A DNA stretch of 30,752 nucleotides from an uncultured Lachnospiraceae bacterium (GCA_910578825.1 CAJTSB010000006.1:87734-118485), one strand, 5' to 3'; numbered from the stretch's first letter, positions 17,105-26,102 are shown. The notes: a model not told the origin generated them from the letters alone. Made by a program: numbers and translations.

Positions 17105-18355
17105 TTAAATGGTTTTCTTTAATTCCTTTTCCATTTTGTGAAAAAATCCCCTTGCAGACGTCCCAACAACACACACCGCAATCCCGCTCAGAATCAGCAC
17201 TGAAGATACCGCATTGCCCGACCAGTCAAACCAGAAACCATATGCCACCTGCCCTACAGGCTGGACGCACAGGGTAACCGTAGATACATACGCCATGACT
17301 TTCCCAATGAAATGATTGGGTGTTCTCTGCTGTATCAGGGAAACTACAAAAATGGAAAAAATACTGATGATCACCTGCATTCCACAAAGCGAAACAATAA
17401 TGACAATATATTTCACCATGGAGCCGACAGGCAAAAGAAAGACAAGTCCGGCAGGAATCATAAAAATGCCGATTGCGACAAGCAAACGATATAATCTATG
17501 TATGTTCCATTTCTCCGTCAACAGTCCTGCTGCAACACTTCCGGCAATCGTAGCAATTGCCAGCGCACTTTCCGCACCGCCATAATACTTTGCATTCATC
17601 CCCAGAACCATACGAACCATATAGGGCAGCCCAACTGTCAGAATACCCATTACAAAAAATCTCGAACAGGCTATCAAAAGCAGCATCTTTCCGATGCTCG
17701 TCTCCTTTCGCAAAACATACTGCATACTTGAGAAAAAATCCTCTCTGATAACCGACATCATACCGCCCGTAGCTGGCAGACGCTGATACTCCAATTTTAT
17801 AAAACATTCAAAAATAGCCGTAAAAAAGAAACAACTGACACTTGCCGCCATGACAGGTTTTAATCCAAACACTGTATATAAAACACCGCCTGCCAAAGGC
17901 GCAATCAAATACGACAGAGAAGCTATCTGATTTACAAGCGCATTTCCTTTTGTTATATTATCCCCCTGCAACATTGTCGGTATGCACGCCTGCACTGTCG
18001 GCGTTTCAAATGCACCAAGAACAGAGAGCGCCACCAGAAGCACGCTGATTACCGCAATTGCATTTCTCCCTGACAAAAGAAACGTTGCCACCAACACCGA
18101 CACACCGGAAACCGCATCCAATGCAACCATAAGATTCCGTCTGTTCACCCTGTCCGCAAGAATTCCGCCAAACGGCGTAAGCAAAATTGTCGGAATAGTT
18201 GCAACTGATAAAATACCTGCAAAGACAGCCGCAGAACCGGTCATATCCAGTACATACATAGACAACGCCAGTTTCAATATAAAATTTCCAAACAGTGAAG
18301 TGATCTGTCCCAGAATAAGCAGCACAAAATTTGAGGTAAATAATTTTTGCGTCAT
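17105..18355 (-). CDS. MFS efflux transporter
   Basis: A 416-residue membrane protein with about 12 hydrophobic segments and the MFS loop 2-3 motif in the form GGILADRVNRRNLM (about residues 59-72). The overall pattern (FGNFILKLALSMYVLDMTGSA at the start, NHFIGKVMAYVSTV late) is that of MFS_3 or macrolide-efflux-like drug exporters. Its ATG overlaps the stop of the TetR gene (18352-18355, ATGA) with AGGAGG in front, so the two are co-translated. Substrate unknown; drug or toxic-metabolite export is inferred from family and from the TetR partner. Confidence 0.9.
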   Translation of the reverse strand: MTQKLFTSNFVLLILGQITSLFGNFILKLALSMYVLDMTGSAAVFAGILSVATIPTILLTPFGGILADRVNRRNLMVALDAVSGVSVLVATFLLSGRNAIAVISVLLVALSVLGAFETPTVQACIPTMLQGDNITKGNALVNQIASLSYLIAPLAGGVLYTVFGLKPVMAASVSCFFFTAIFECFIKLEYQRLPATGGMMSVIREDFFSSMQYVLRKETSIGKMLLLIACSRFFVMGILTVGLPYMVRMVLGMNAKYYGGAESALAIATIAGSVAAGLLTEKWNIHRLYRLLVAIGIFMIPAGLVFLLPVGSMVKYIVIIVSLCGMQVIISIFSIFVVSLIQQRTPNHFIGKVMAYVSTVTLCVQPVGQVAYGFWFDWSGNAVSSVLILSGIAVCVVGTSARGFFHKMEKELKKTI

Positions 18356-19011
18356 GTCTGATTGCCTCCTTTTTCCGAAATATCATGGATACAATTTTCT
18401 GTAAAAGATTTGATATTATCATCAAAGACCGGCAGTCCCATATGTTCCAATACTTCTACGACAAACCGGTATTTATGATGCAGCTCTTCCTCCGTTGCCG
18501 GGAAAATCGTGGGCATAAACCAAAAATTAATAAGCGGCAAAAGTTCCGCCAGCTCCTTTACATACTCCGTTTGGATGGAACCGTCCCTCTCCCCCTCCTC
18601 CAACAGCTCCAGCCACAAGGGCGTCAATATACGCCTGTTTTCCTCCACTGCTGCCGCCAGAACATGCGGGTCCTCAAGAATCGAAACTGCCTCCATATTC
18701 AAACAATTACGCGTATTATCGGATTGATTCACTGCCAGCAGCGACTTTATTTTTTGCAGACCGTTGAGATCATTCCTCTGGCGAATGATTTCAAACGGAT
18801 TATTTTCAAAAAACATTTGGTTTCCCAATGTGTGCATCAGCTCTTCCTTGCTCTGGAAAAAGCGGTAAAACATACCCTTTGCCCCGCCAACCGCATTCAT
18901 AATATCCGATACGGAAGTTTTCTCATAACCCTGTGAGATAAACAGTTCCCGTGCCGCATCCATAATCTCTTTCTTCCATTGTTCCGGTGATTTTTTTACT
19001 GGTCTTGCCAT
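18352..19011 (-). CDS. TetR-family regulator of the adjacent MFS pump
   Basis: A 219-residue protein with N-terminal HTH (IMDAARELFISQGYEKTSVS, DIMNAVGGAKGMFYRFFQSKEEL) and a helical C-terminal domain. ATG 19011 has GGGGG 7 nt upstream. It is the first gene of a two-gene operon with the MFS transporter. The palindrome TGACCAATGGTCA sits between its promoter and start codon, so it very likely represses its own operon until a ligand, probably a pump substrate, binds. Confidence 0.93.
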   Translation of the reverse strand: MARPVKKSPEQWKKEIMDAARELFISQGYEKTSVSDIMNAVGGAKGMFYRFFQSKEELMHTLGNQMFFENNPFEIIRQRNDLNGLQKIKSLLAVNQSDNTRNCLNMEAVSILEDPHVLAAAVEENRRILTPLWLELLEEGERDGSIQTEYVKELAELLPLINFWFMPTIFPATEEELHHKYRFVVEVLEHMGLPVFDDNIKSFTENCIHDISEKGGNQT

Positions 19012-19035
19012 ATTTCATCCCCCTGTTGCAATTAT

Positions 19036-19083
19036 TGACCAATGGTCATTAATTATTTTACAATGAGTTTCGAGATATGTCAA
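19036..19083 (-). promoter_or_regulatory. TetR-MFS promoter and operator
   Basis: The minus-strand -35 TTGACA (19083-19078) and -10 TAAAAT (19060-19055) have a 17-bp spacer. The operator TGACCAATGGTCA (19036-19048), with 5-bp arms around AAT, lies at about +7 relative to the likely start, where a bound repressor would block the polymerase. Confidence 0.75.
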
Positions 19084-19091
19084 TCGCAACA

Positions 19092-19138
19092 TTGACAATC
19101 ACATCCAATACGTCTATACTATTTTTATTACATTCGTA
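19092..19138 (+). promoter_or_regulatory. blaI promoter with BlaI box 1
   Basis: The plus-strand -35 TTGACA (19092-19097) and -10 TATACT (19115-19120) are 17 bp apart. The BlaI/MecI-type box TACATTCGTA (19129-19138, one mismatch from the TACA-nn-TGTA palindrome, followed by AGATTTT as in the other two boxes) covers the likely transcription start. It predicts autorepression of blaI-blaR1. Confidence 0.82.
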
Positions 19139-19156
19139 AGATTTTGGAGGATTATA

Positions 19157-19543
19157 ATGAAACGTCTGCCGCAGATTTCGGAAGCCGAATTTGAAGTTAT
19201 GAAAATTGTGTGGAAACATGCGCCCATCAGCACCAACGAAATTACTGAGAAATTATTACAGACAACAAGCTGGAGTCCGAAGACAATTCAGACTTTGATC
19301 AAACGCCTGGTAACCAAAGGCGCGCTCACATACGAAAAACAGAGTCGCGTTTTTGTATACACACCGCTTGTAAAGGAAAATGAATATATCGGTCAGGAAA
19401 GCAGTTCCTTTTTGAATCGTTTTTATAACGGAGATATTACCGCCATGCTCTCCGCCTTTCTTGAGAACAACAGGCTTTCCGAGACAGAGATTGAACGTTT
19501 ACGCTCCCTTCTAACATCAAAATCCCCCAAAGGAGATCTCTGA
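19157..19543 (+). CDS. blaI: BlaI/MecI-family beta-lactam-response repressor
   Basis: A 128-residue protein, the normal size. The N-terminal winged HTH (ISEAEFEVMKIVWKHAPIST ... WSPKTIQTLIKRLVTKGAL, residues 7-57) binds DNA; the C-terminal helices (about 75-124) form the dimer. Start ATG 19157 follows GGAGG. The classical cleavage site of staphylococcal BlaI/MecI is Asn-Phe; here the matching place reads LSAFLENN, so the residue before Phe is Ala. The gene ends 1 bp before blaR1. Three BlaI boxes in the window lie in front of this operon and the PBP gene. Confidence 0.93.
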   Translation: MKRLPQISEAEFEVMKIVWKHAPISTNEITEKLLQTTSWSPKTIQTLIKRLVTKGALTYEKQSRVFVYTPLVKENEYIGQESSSFLNRFYNGDITAMLSAFLENNRLSETEIERLRSLLTSKSPKGDL

Positions 19544-19544
19544 T

Positions 19545-21377
19545 ATGTTTGCTTTTTCGATATCCCTCGATTTCAATGAGGCAATTGTTTTCCCAATGCG
19601 TTTCTTTCTATGCAATATCATAATCAGCGGTATTCTCGGACTATTCCTGATTACCAGAAGACTGCTCCAAAACAGCTTGTCTGGTCGGACGCAGTATCAC
19701 CTGTGGTTTTTATTACTGGGACTTCTGGCAGTACCTTTTTTGCCGTTGCGCCTCATCGGACTTCCACAGTTTTTCTCATCACTCTTCCGGCTGATTATTT
19801 CTGCAAACGTCAATGTCAAAACTGTGATGGAACAGGCGGCAAACACCAACCTTACCGAAACTGTGAACCGGTTTCACGACTTTACGATTTCCGTAAACAG
19901 TAACACACCGCCCATGATTGCTTATTTATTTGCCATTCTATGGTTTTGTGGGATGCTCGTGATGATTCTGTTTACACTACGTTCCTCCTTGCACCTTGGC
20001 ATTTTGAAAAAGTCTGCGCTGCCTCTTCAGAATGCAGAAATCCGCAGACTCTATCAACACTGTCTTCTGGAGACGAACATTCACAGAAATATTCCCATAT
20101 ACAGCACAGCGTTTTTAAAATCCCCTGTGATGGCAGGACTTATAAAGCCATGCATTTTTCTGCCAATTCATCTAATTTCAGATTACAAAGAAACGGAAAT
20201 GCGTTATATGCTGCTGCATGAACTACAACACTATAAACACAGAGACGCCCTGGTTGGTTATCTGATGAACCTCATCGGGATCGTATACTGGTTCAATCCC
20301 CTTGTCTGGTATGCTCTGACAGAAATGAGAAACGACCGGGAAATTGCCTGCGATACTTCCGTTCTCAAGATGCTTGAAAAAGAAGATTACGTGAATTATG
20401 GCAATACCCTGCTTAATTTAGCCCAAAAAGTAACCCTGTTTCCTTTTCCGTTTACCGCAGGACTTAGTGGAAATATGAGACAGATGAAACGGCGGATCAT
20501 CAACATTGCCTCCTACGAAAAACCGACATTTCAAAAAAGGTTGAAAGGAATGGCTGCCTTTGCGCTGACCGCTGCCCTTCTGCTCGCATTCGCGCCTTTT
20601 ATTTCTATCTATGCAAAAGACGCAAACTACTACCATTGGAATACCTCTTCCAAAAATATTTCCTATGCAGACCTCTCCTCCTGGTTTGGCAATTATAACG
20701 GCAGCTTTGTACTCTATGATTCTGTAAATAACTCCTGGCACATACATAATCCAGAGCGTGCAACTCTGCGTGTTGCACCGGATTCCACCTACAAAATATA
20801 CAATGCATTATTTGGATTAGAAGAAGGCGTGATTGCACCGGACAATTCCTTGCTTGCGTGGAATGGCGAACAATATCCATTCAAAGCATGGAACGCCGAC
20901 CAGACTTTGCCATCTGCAATGTCCGCATCCGTCAACTGGTATTTCCAGGAAATAGATACACAACTTGGAATGGATTCCGTTTACAGGCATATCCAGGAAA
21001 TAAACTACGGTAACAAAGACCTGCACGGTGATTTCCCTGCTTATTGGCTGGAATCTTCCCTGAAAATTTCCCCTATCGAGCAAGTGGAACTTTTAACAAA
21101 ACTGCATGATAACCGTTTTGGTTTTGCACCCGAAAATATCCAGGCGGTAAAAGACGCTATCCGCCTGTCCTCCTCCAATGGCAGAACCTTATATGGAAAA
21201 ACCGGAACCGGACGCGTAGACGACAAAAACGTAAGCGGATGGTTTGTCGGCTACATCGAAACTACAGATAATACTTATTTTTTTGCCACCAACATCGGAG
21301 ATGACAAGAATGCCACCGGAAACAATGCAGTCAAAATTACGCTCTCCATATTAGAAGATATGAACGTCTGGAAATAA
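19545..21377 (+). CDS. blaR1: BlaR1/MecR1-type beta-lactam sensor-transducer
   Basis: A 610-residue membrane protein. N-terminal transmembrane helices surround a zinc metalloprotease domain with HELQH (225-229) and the downstream EIACD (266-270). After a helix at about 335-355 comes the extracellular class D-type sensor: STYK (414-417, the serine is acylated by the drug), SVN (462-464) and KTGT (552-555). Known mechanism: acylation outside activates the protease inside, which leads to loss of BlaI. The ribosome-binding site AAAGGAG lies in the end of blaI, so both are co-translated. The stop codon is one base from the stop of the convergent PBP gene. Confidence 0.95.
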   Translation: MFAFSISLDFNEAIVFPMRFFLCNIIISGILGLFLITRRLLQNSLSGRTQYHLWFLLLGLLAVPFLPLRLIGLPQFFSSLFRLIISANVNVKTVMEQAANTNLTETVNRFHDFTISVNSNTPPMIAYLFAILWFCGMLVMILFTLRSSLHLGILKKSALPLQNAEIRRLYQHCLLETNIHRNIPIYSTAFLKSPVMAGLIKPCIFLPIHLISDYKETEMRYMLLHELQHYKHRDALVGYLMNLIGIVYWFNPLVWYALTEMRNDREIACDTSVLKMLEKEDYVNYGNTLLNLAQKVTLFPFPFTAGLSGNMRQMKRRIINIASYEKPTFQKRLKGMAAFALTAALLLAFAPFISIYAKDANYYHWNTSSKNISYADLSSWFGNYNGSFVLYDSVNNSWHIHNPERATLRVAPDSTYKIYNALFGLEEGVIAPDNSLLAWNGEQYPFKAWNADQTLPSAMSASVNWYFQEIDTQLGMDSVYRHIQEINYGNKDLHGDFPAYWLESSLKISPIEQVELLTKLHDNRFGFAPENIQAVKDAIRLSSSNGRTLYGKTGTGRVDDKNVSGWFVGYIETTDNTYFFATNIGDDKNATGNNAVKITLSILEDMNVWK

Positions 21378-21378
21378 T

Positions 21379-23505
21379 CTAATTACCCAAAAACCACTCT
21401 TCCAGAATCAGACGATCCTTTTCCACAACATAGCCGCTTCCTCCTCTATCCTTTACGTCTTCTACCATGCTGATTATCATGATTGGACGCGCAGCAGTTT
21501 TCTCCGCTGTATACACGGCAAACCATCCCAGTTCCGTACCTGACGTATCCTCCTGCGATACCTTAATCTCCGCCGTACCTGTTTTCCCCGCCAGAACAAT
21601 ATCATCCCGGTGGGCTGCATATCCTGTTCCGTGGGAATTGTTCACAATCTTTTTTGTCCCCTCCAGAACCCGGTTTGCTGTCTCTTCAGAAAATGCATTT
21701 GCAATCCAATACTCAGCCGCCGTTTCATCCTGGCAGCGCAGATACGGTTTTATCATATTTCCTTCATTACAAAAAGCGGAATAAATGCTTGCTAAATGTA
21801 ACGGGTTTACCAACACCTGCCCCTGACCGTAACCACTGTCGGCTAATTGAATTTCTGTTTCCATGTGTTCCGTGTTAGAAAACTGCGATTCAGCCATCTT
21901 TATCTCAAACGGCAATTCCTCGCCAAAACCAAGCCGCTTTAGTGAACGCTCCATTTCCTTTGCTCCAATCTTTAACGCCGCCTTTGCAAAATAAATATTA
22001 TCTGAATAAATCAGCGCATTTTCCAAAACCACAGGCTCATAGGCATGGAGGGTTGTCACATGGTACGAACCCCACGAGGCATCTTTCTGCCAGCTTAACC
22101 CCTCATTTCCGTAATTTTCATTCGGATTGATTGCACCTGATTCCAAACCAATGGCAGCGGTAACTGGTTTAAATGTAGAGCCCGGACACCATACCTGTCG
22201 AAAACGATTGTACATCGGCTTATCTGCATTTTCATTTAATGCAGTCCACTGCTCATCGGTCAGTCCCATAATAAAATCATTATTGTCATAGGACGGCGTG
22301 CTAACCAACGCCAATACCTCTCCTGTATAAGGATTCATGGCTGCCGAACAGCTTTTATCTTCCTTAAACTGCTCAAATATGGCGCGCTGAAGATCCGAAT
22401 CTATTGTCAACTGTATATTTTTTCCATTCTGCACTAAAACACTTGCAAGTTCCAGTTTCTCGTCTCCATCATCATCCACAATATAAATCCTGTATCCATT
22501 CTGACCCTTTAGCTCCTTTTCAAATAAACCTTCCGCTCCACTTCTTCCAATGACGCTGCCAGCCATATATCCCTCCCCTGCGTGTTCCTCCAAATCTTCC
22601 GCCGTCACACTCTGTACATAACCCACCAGATGCGCGGCCGCCTCACCCAGCGGATACGCACGTACCTCTGTATCCGACAGCATAACGCCTGGAATTTGCA
22701 ATAGCTTTTTCTGCCGCTCACTTTCTTTGAGAACTTCCTCCTCTGCCCCTACCGCCAGGACATCAATTTCCTCCACTTTGGGAATCGTCTGAATCGGTAC
22801 AAAAGAATCCTCCTTCACCCACTTTGCCGACAATTTCTTCTCGATTGTCTGCGGCTCAATTTCCAACAGCTCCGCCATTTTGTGCAATGCCTCATCCCTG
22901 TTCTCCAATTTGCCTGGGACGATTCCCACCGACGATGCCGTACCTTCCCCGGCTAGTATGCGCCCGTTTCTGTCCCGAATTTCCCCTCGTTTTGCCTGCG
23001 TTGTGGAAACTTTCACCCTATCCTTTGCAGTTAATACCGGGAAAATCAGGGCATCGTCCCATACCAACCTGTACTCCCCATTCTTTTCCCGAAAAAACGC
23101 CTCATTTTTAAAACGGATATTCCCTGCCACGGTATCAAGCGAAGACTGATAATGCACCGCCTCACGCTCCTTATCGTATGAAATAATTTCAATTTCCATG
23201 TTTTGCAGTTCAATCCCCTCATAAATGGCTGAATTTCGCTTGATAAAATCCTCCCGGCTGATAAGACCCGATGCCTCCATATCCAGCATCGCGTACATCT
23301 GCCCATATTCCTTTTCGGTAATATAGCTCATATATTGGATAAGAAACTGTTCCGGGGATGCCTGGACATTCCCTGCCTCTTTGTCCGCAAATACCATTAT
23401 ACATATGTATGAAACTATTCCGATTGTAGCTGCTCCCAATACTGCAATCATTGCCATCCGTAACCTGCGCTGTCTGTTTTTTCTGTTTCTGTTTGATTTT
23501 TTCAT
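21379..23505 (-). CDS. mecA-like class B penicillin-binding protein (transpeptidase)
   Basis: A 708-residue protein: cytoplasmic basic N-terminus, one membrane anchor (about 16-40), an NTF2-like MecA N-terminal domain (about 50-158), a PBP dimerisation region (RGEIRDRNGRILA, 173-185), then the transpeptidase domain with STFK (443-446), SDN (501-503) and KTGT (641-644). This is the architecture of PBP2a/PBP3-type enzymes that can cross-link peptidoglycan while other PBPs are inhibited. I start at ATG 23505 because GGAGG lies 5 nt upstream, inside the earlier ATG at 23517. Two BlaI boxes in the promoter and leader predict induction by beta-lactams through BlaR1. Low drug affinity is inferred from domain order and control, not shown by sequence. 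Confidence 0.93.
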   Translation of the reverse strand: MKKSNRNRKNRQRRLRMAMIAVLGAATIGIVSYICIMVFADKEAGNVQASPEQFLIQYMSYITEKEYGQMYAMLDMEASGLISREDFIKRNSAIYEGIELQNMEIEIISYDKEREAVHYQSSLDTVAGNIRFKNEAFFREKNGEYRLVWDDALIFPVLTAKDRVKVSTTQAKRGEIRDRNGRILAGEGTASSVGIVPGKLENRDEALHKMAELLEIEPQTIEKKLSAKWVKEDSFVPIQTIPKVEEIDVLAVGAEEEVLKESERQKKLLQIPGVMLSDTEVRAYPLGEAAAHLVGYVQSVTAEDLEEHAGEGYMAGSVIGRSGAEGLFEKELKGQNGYRIYIVDDDGDEKLELASVLVQNGKNIQLTIDSDLQRAIFEQFKEDKSCSAAMNPYTGEVLALVSTPSYDNNDFIMGLTDEQWTALNENADKPMYNRFRQVWCPGSTFKPVTAAIGLESGAINPNENYGNEGLSWQKDASWGSYHVTTLHAYEPVVLENALIYSDNIYFAKAALKIGAKEMERSLKRLGFGEELPFEIKMAESQFSNTEHMETEIQLADSGYGQGQVLVNPLHLASIYSAFCNEGNMIKPYLRCQDETAAEYWIANAFSEETANRVLEGTKKIVNNSHGTGYAAHRDDIVLAGKTGTAEIKVSQEDTSGTELGWFAVYTAEKTAARPIMIISMVEDVKDRGGSGYVVEKDRLILEEWFLGN

Positions 23506-23566
23506 GTTTTCCTCCATATGATTTTCAACTGTTATATATTATTTTGTTGTTAGCTTTTCTACATAT

Positions 23567-23576
23567 TACATTTGTA
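23567..23576. promoter_or_regulatory. BlaI box 3 in the PBP leader
   Basis: TACATTTGTA is a perfect TACA-nn-TGTA palindrome inside the longer ATTACATTTGTAAGATTTT, nearly the same as the sequence at the blaI promoter. It lies about 60 bp upstream of the PBP start and downstream of the promoter, so it would act as a roadblock or as a second site for cooperative BlaI binding. Confidence 0.8.
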
Positions 23577-23631
23577 AGATTTTATATTAAAAAAATATAA
23601 ATTATATTTGATATTCGATTTGTGCATCTAT

Positions 23632-23660
23632 ATACTACATCTGTAAGATTTATATGTCAA
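23632..23660 (-). promoter_or_regulatory. PBP promoter with BlaI box 2 in the spacer
   Basis: The minus-strand -35 TTGACA (23660-23655) and -10 TAGTAT (23637-23632) have a 17-bp spacer. The BlaI box TACATCTGTA (23636-23645) overlaps the spacer and the -10, so bound BlaI would exclude RNA polymerase. The leader to the PBP start is about 120 nt and very AT-rich. Confidence 0.83.
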
Positions 23661-23680
23661 GTATTATTATGCTTATACAA

Positions 23681-23723
23681 CAAAGCGTGCAAGCCCTCCA
23701 TCTTGAGTAACTTGCACGCTTTG
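23681..23723 (-). terminator. hairpin downstream of the LRR protein gene
   Basis: The 13-bp arms CAAAGCGTGCAAG and CTTGCACGCTTTG enclose a 17-nt loop. It lies 28 bp after the stop codon of the LRR gene and just before the PBP promoter, a good place to insulate the two. The U-tract after the stem is short (TTG, TATAAG), so termination strength is uncertain. Confidence 0.6.
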
Positions 23724-23750
23724 ACCCATCTATTGCCCATGAATAATTAT

Positions 23751-26102
23751 TTACCTCTTAATCTTACTGCTGGATTTTACTTTACTCCATGCACTATACA
23801 GGGTTTCCTTGCCGGATTTCTTATAACTGCGTATTTTAACATAATACTTCTTTCCGGTTTTCAACTTTTTGAACGTATAAGTAGTCTTTGACACATTCTT
23901 AGACTTCACATTTTTCTTAAATTTCTTGTCTGTACTCACCTGCACCTGATAGCCCGACGCCATCTTATCCTTTGCCCATTTCACAGTCAGTTTTTTGCCC
24001 TTTGCTGCTTTAGCGGTCTTTACTGAGGGTTTCTTCGGGCTTACCTTAACGGTCACCGCCTTGGATATATTCTCTGCCTTGACGGTTATGGTGACAACCC
24101 CGGTATTTTTGATGCTTACTTTTCCAGTGTTTGCATCCACAATGGCAATCTTCGGATTGGAGCTTGTAAAAGTCATCCTGCGATTGGATGATGCATTGAT
24201 CTGAAATGGCTTTGCGCCGTATACAACCTTATACAATGTTTTTCTACAGGTAATCGATGCCGTTGGATTCGCACCTGCTGCTTTGGTAATTGTAAAACTA
24301 ATTATCTTACTGCCAGTATAATTCCCTTTGCCTGTAACCGTTACTTTAGCTGTGCCTGCGTTAATATTATCACTGTAAGCAACGCTGTAATCTGTATCCA
24401 AAACCAGGGTTTTACCATCCAGTTTCACAGTTACCGCTGGCGTTTTGGACTTTCCATCGTAAATATAGTTTGTTTGATCCAAGGTCACGGTCGCCTGGGA
24501 AATATTATCATTGTCTCCCGGATTTTCGTTGTCCCCATTGCCTGGATTGTCTCCGCTGCCTGAATTATCCCCATCTCCAGGATTGGGTGTTACAGGAGGA
24601 ACATAGTTATAATGCATCGTTGCCTTTGATACTACCGCTATCGTGTCACTTGATTTACCTATGCTGTTCCACTGCTCTTCGGTACCGGTAAAGTATATAT
24701 CCTTCAGCGGACAGGATGCAAACGCAGCCATCCCAATTGTCTCCACACTGTCTGGAATTATGACAGTAGTAAATCGGGAGCAGGAAGAAAATGCAAACGT
24801 TCCAATACTATTCGCACCCTGCGGAATTTCCACACCGGCAAGCGACAGACAATTCTGAAACATACCTTCGCCAATGCAGTCGATATTTTTGGGCAGCTTC
24901 ACTTTTATCAGATAGTAACATTTCGAAAACATATTGTCGCCCAGCTTTACCTGTTTGTTGCCGGGAACAAACGTCGCACTTGCCAATCCCTGACATTCAA
25001 AAAATGCGGCGGCGCCCACCTCCCCGATACTGGCAGGTAACTCTATTGAAGCAAGCTTTGTGCAGGCGCGAAAAGCATTTTGCCCGATGGATTCCACTCC
25101 TTCGGAAACAGTCACTGCACTAAGATTTTGACATTGCTGGAAAGCATTGGCGCCGATAGTTTTAACACTGGAGGGAACTTTTATGGAAACAATGTCAGAT
25201 TTGTAGAAAGCATTGTTGCCAATCGCTGTCACACTGGAGGGAATCTCCACACCAAGTACCCCACACTCCCAAAAAGCGCAGGAACTGATACTGGTAACTC
25301 CGTTTCCGATAATAACCTTGCGAATCTGGCTCCCATATTCTCTCCACGGCTGTTCTTCAAGACTGCTGTAATCCGGCATAGCCCCCTGCCCGGAAATAGT
25401 CAGCGTCCCCGCCTTCGTAAGATTCCAGGCAAGACCTCCATCAAGGGTTCCCTTTGCAATTGATACATTCGCTTCCGGATCATCCGGTGGGATATAACCT
25501 TCCGGATAACGAGTGATATAATGACTGGTGCTGTTCATCACCTCTTCCTTAGATATCGCTCTCCCCCAATGAATTCTGCCTTTGTGGTCTCCGGTACTGA
25601 TATTTCCCTCGGCAACAATCACGCCCGCATCATTCACCTCCAACACAATCACGGTGTGGGTATCACCATTCACCCGTAAAATATCCCCGACCTTTATATC
25701 CTCAAATGTAAAACCGCCTGCCGCGTACATCCTGGCTGGCAAAGCGCCAAATGCCTCATCACTGAGTATAAAAGCAAAGGCTACACAGCCCACGGCTACA
25801 ATATTGCTTCCACCAAGCGGTCCTCCCTTCCAACGATAATATCCCTTTGAGTCCGAATAAGGCTCATCGTCGGTCCAGGGCGTTCCTTCCTTATATTGCT
25901 CCCGATCCTTCAGTGCAATCATTGCCTCATAAACCTCCGTCGGGGTCGGGGTCGTACTATCATGTGCGACCAGTCCGGATGTGGATTCTTCCGCAAGAAC
26001 TTCCTCATGCCGCAAAGATTCATCCTGCCCTGCATATGCTAATGACTGAGATGAAATGCATAAACACAACGCTAATACAACTGAAACAATTCGTTTTTTC
26101 AA
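23751..26102 (-). CDS. secreted papain-like peptidase/BspA-type LRR/Ig/FN3 surface protein
   Basis: The start is TTG 26102: AGGAGGG lies 7 nt upstream, and the frame then gives a classic signal peptide (KKRIVSVVLALCLCISSQSL, cut after AYA at about residue 24). Longer in-frame ATG starts would bury it. Mature regions: a cysteine-peptidase-like domain (Cys 106 in VGCVAFAF, His 149 in THTVIVL, Asn 167 in EGN); BspA-type LRR_5 repeats (about 260-475, recurring LPxSVxxIGxxAFxxC); a Gly/Asp/Asn linker (505-533); an Ig-like YDG/MBG-type domain (540-607); a Big_2-like domain (about 615-685); and a C-terminal FN3 domain (690-775) rich in lysine. No LPxTG or SLH anchor is seen; the basic C-terminus may bind the wall. 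The role is probably host or matrix adhesion, or wall-linked processing. Confidence 0.88.
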   Translation of the reverse strand: MKKRIVSVVLALCLCISSQSLAYAGQDESLRHEEVLAEESTSGLVAHDSTTPTPTEVYEAMIALKDREQYKEGTPWTDDEPYSDSKGYYRWKGGPLGGSNIVAVGCVAFAFILSDEAFGALPARMYAAGGFTFEDIKVGDILRVNGDTHTVIVLEVNDAGVIVAEGNISTGDHKGRIHWGRAISKEEVMNSTSHYITRYPEGYIPPDDPEANVSIAKGTLDGGLAWNLTKAGTLTISGQGAMPDYSSLEEQPWREYGSQIRKVIIGNGVTSISSCAFWECGVLGVEIPSSVTAIGNNAFYKSDIVSIKVPSSVKTIGANAFQQCQNLSAVTVSEGVESIGQNAFRACTKLASIELPASIGEVGAAAFFECQGLASATFVPGNKQVKLGDNMFSKCYYLIKVKLPKNIDCIGEGMFQNCLSLAGVEIPQGANSIGTFAFSSCSRFTTVIIPDSVETIGMAAFASCPLKDIYFTGTEEQWNSIGKSSDTIAVVSKATMHYNYVPPVTPNPGDGDNSGSGDNPGNGDNENPGDNDNISQATVTLDQTNYIYDGKSKTPAVTVKLDGKTLVLDTDYSVAYSDNINAGTAKVTVTGKGNYTGSKIISFTITKAAGANPTASITCRKTLYKVVYGAKPFQINASSNRRMTFTSSNPKIAIVDANTGKVSIKNTGVVTITVKAENISKAVTVKVSPKKPSVKTAKAAKGKKLTVKWAKDKMASGYQVQVSTDKKFKKNVKSKNVSKTTYTFKKLKTGKKYYVKIRSYKKSGKETLYSAWSKVKSSSKIKR

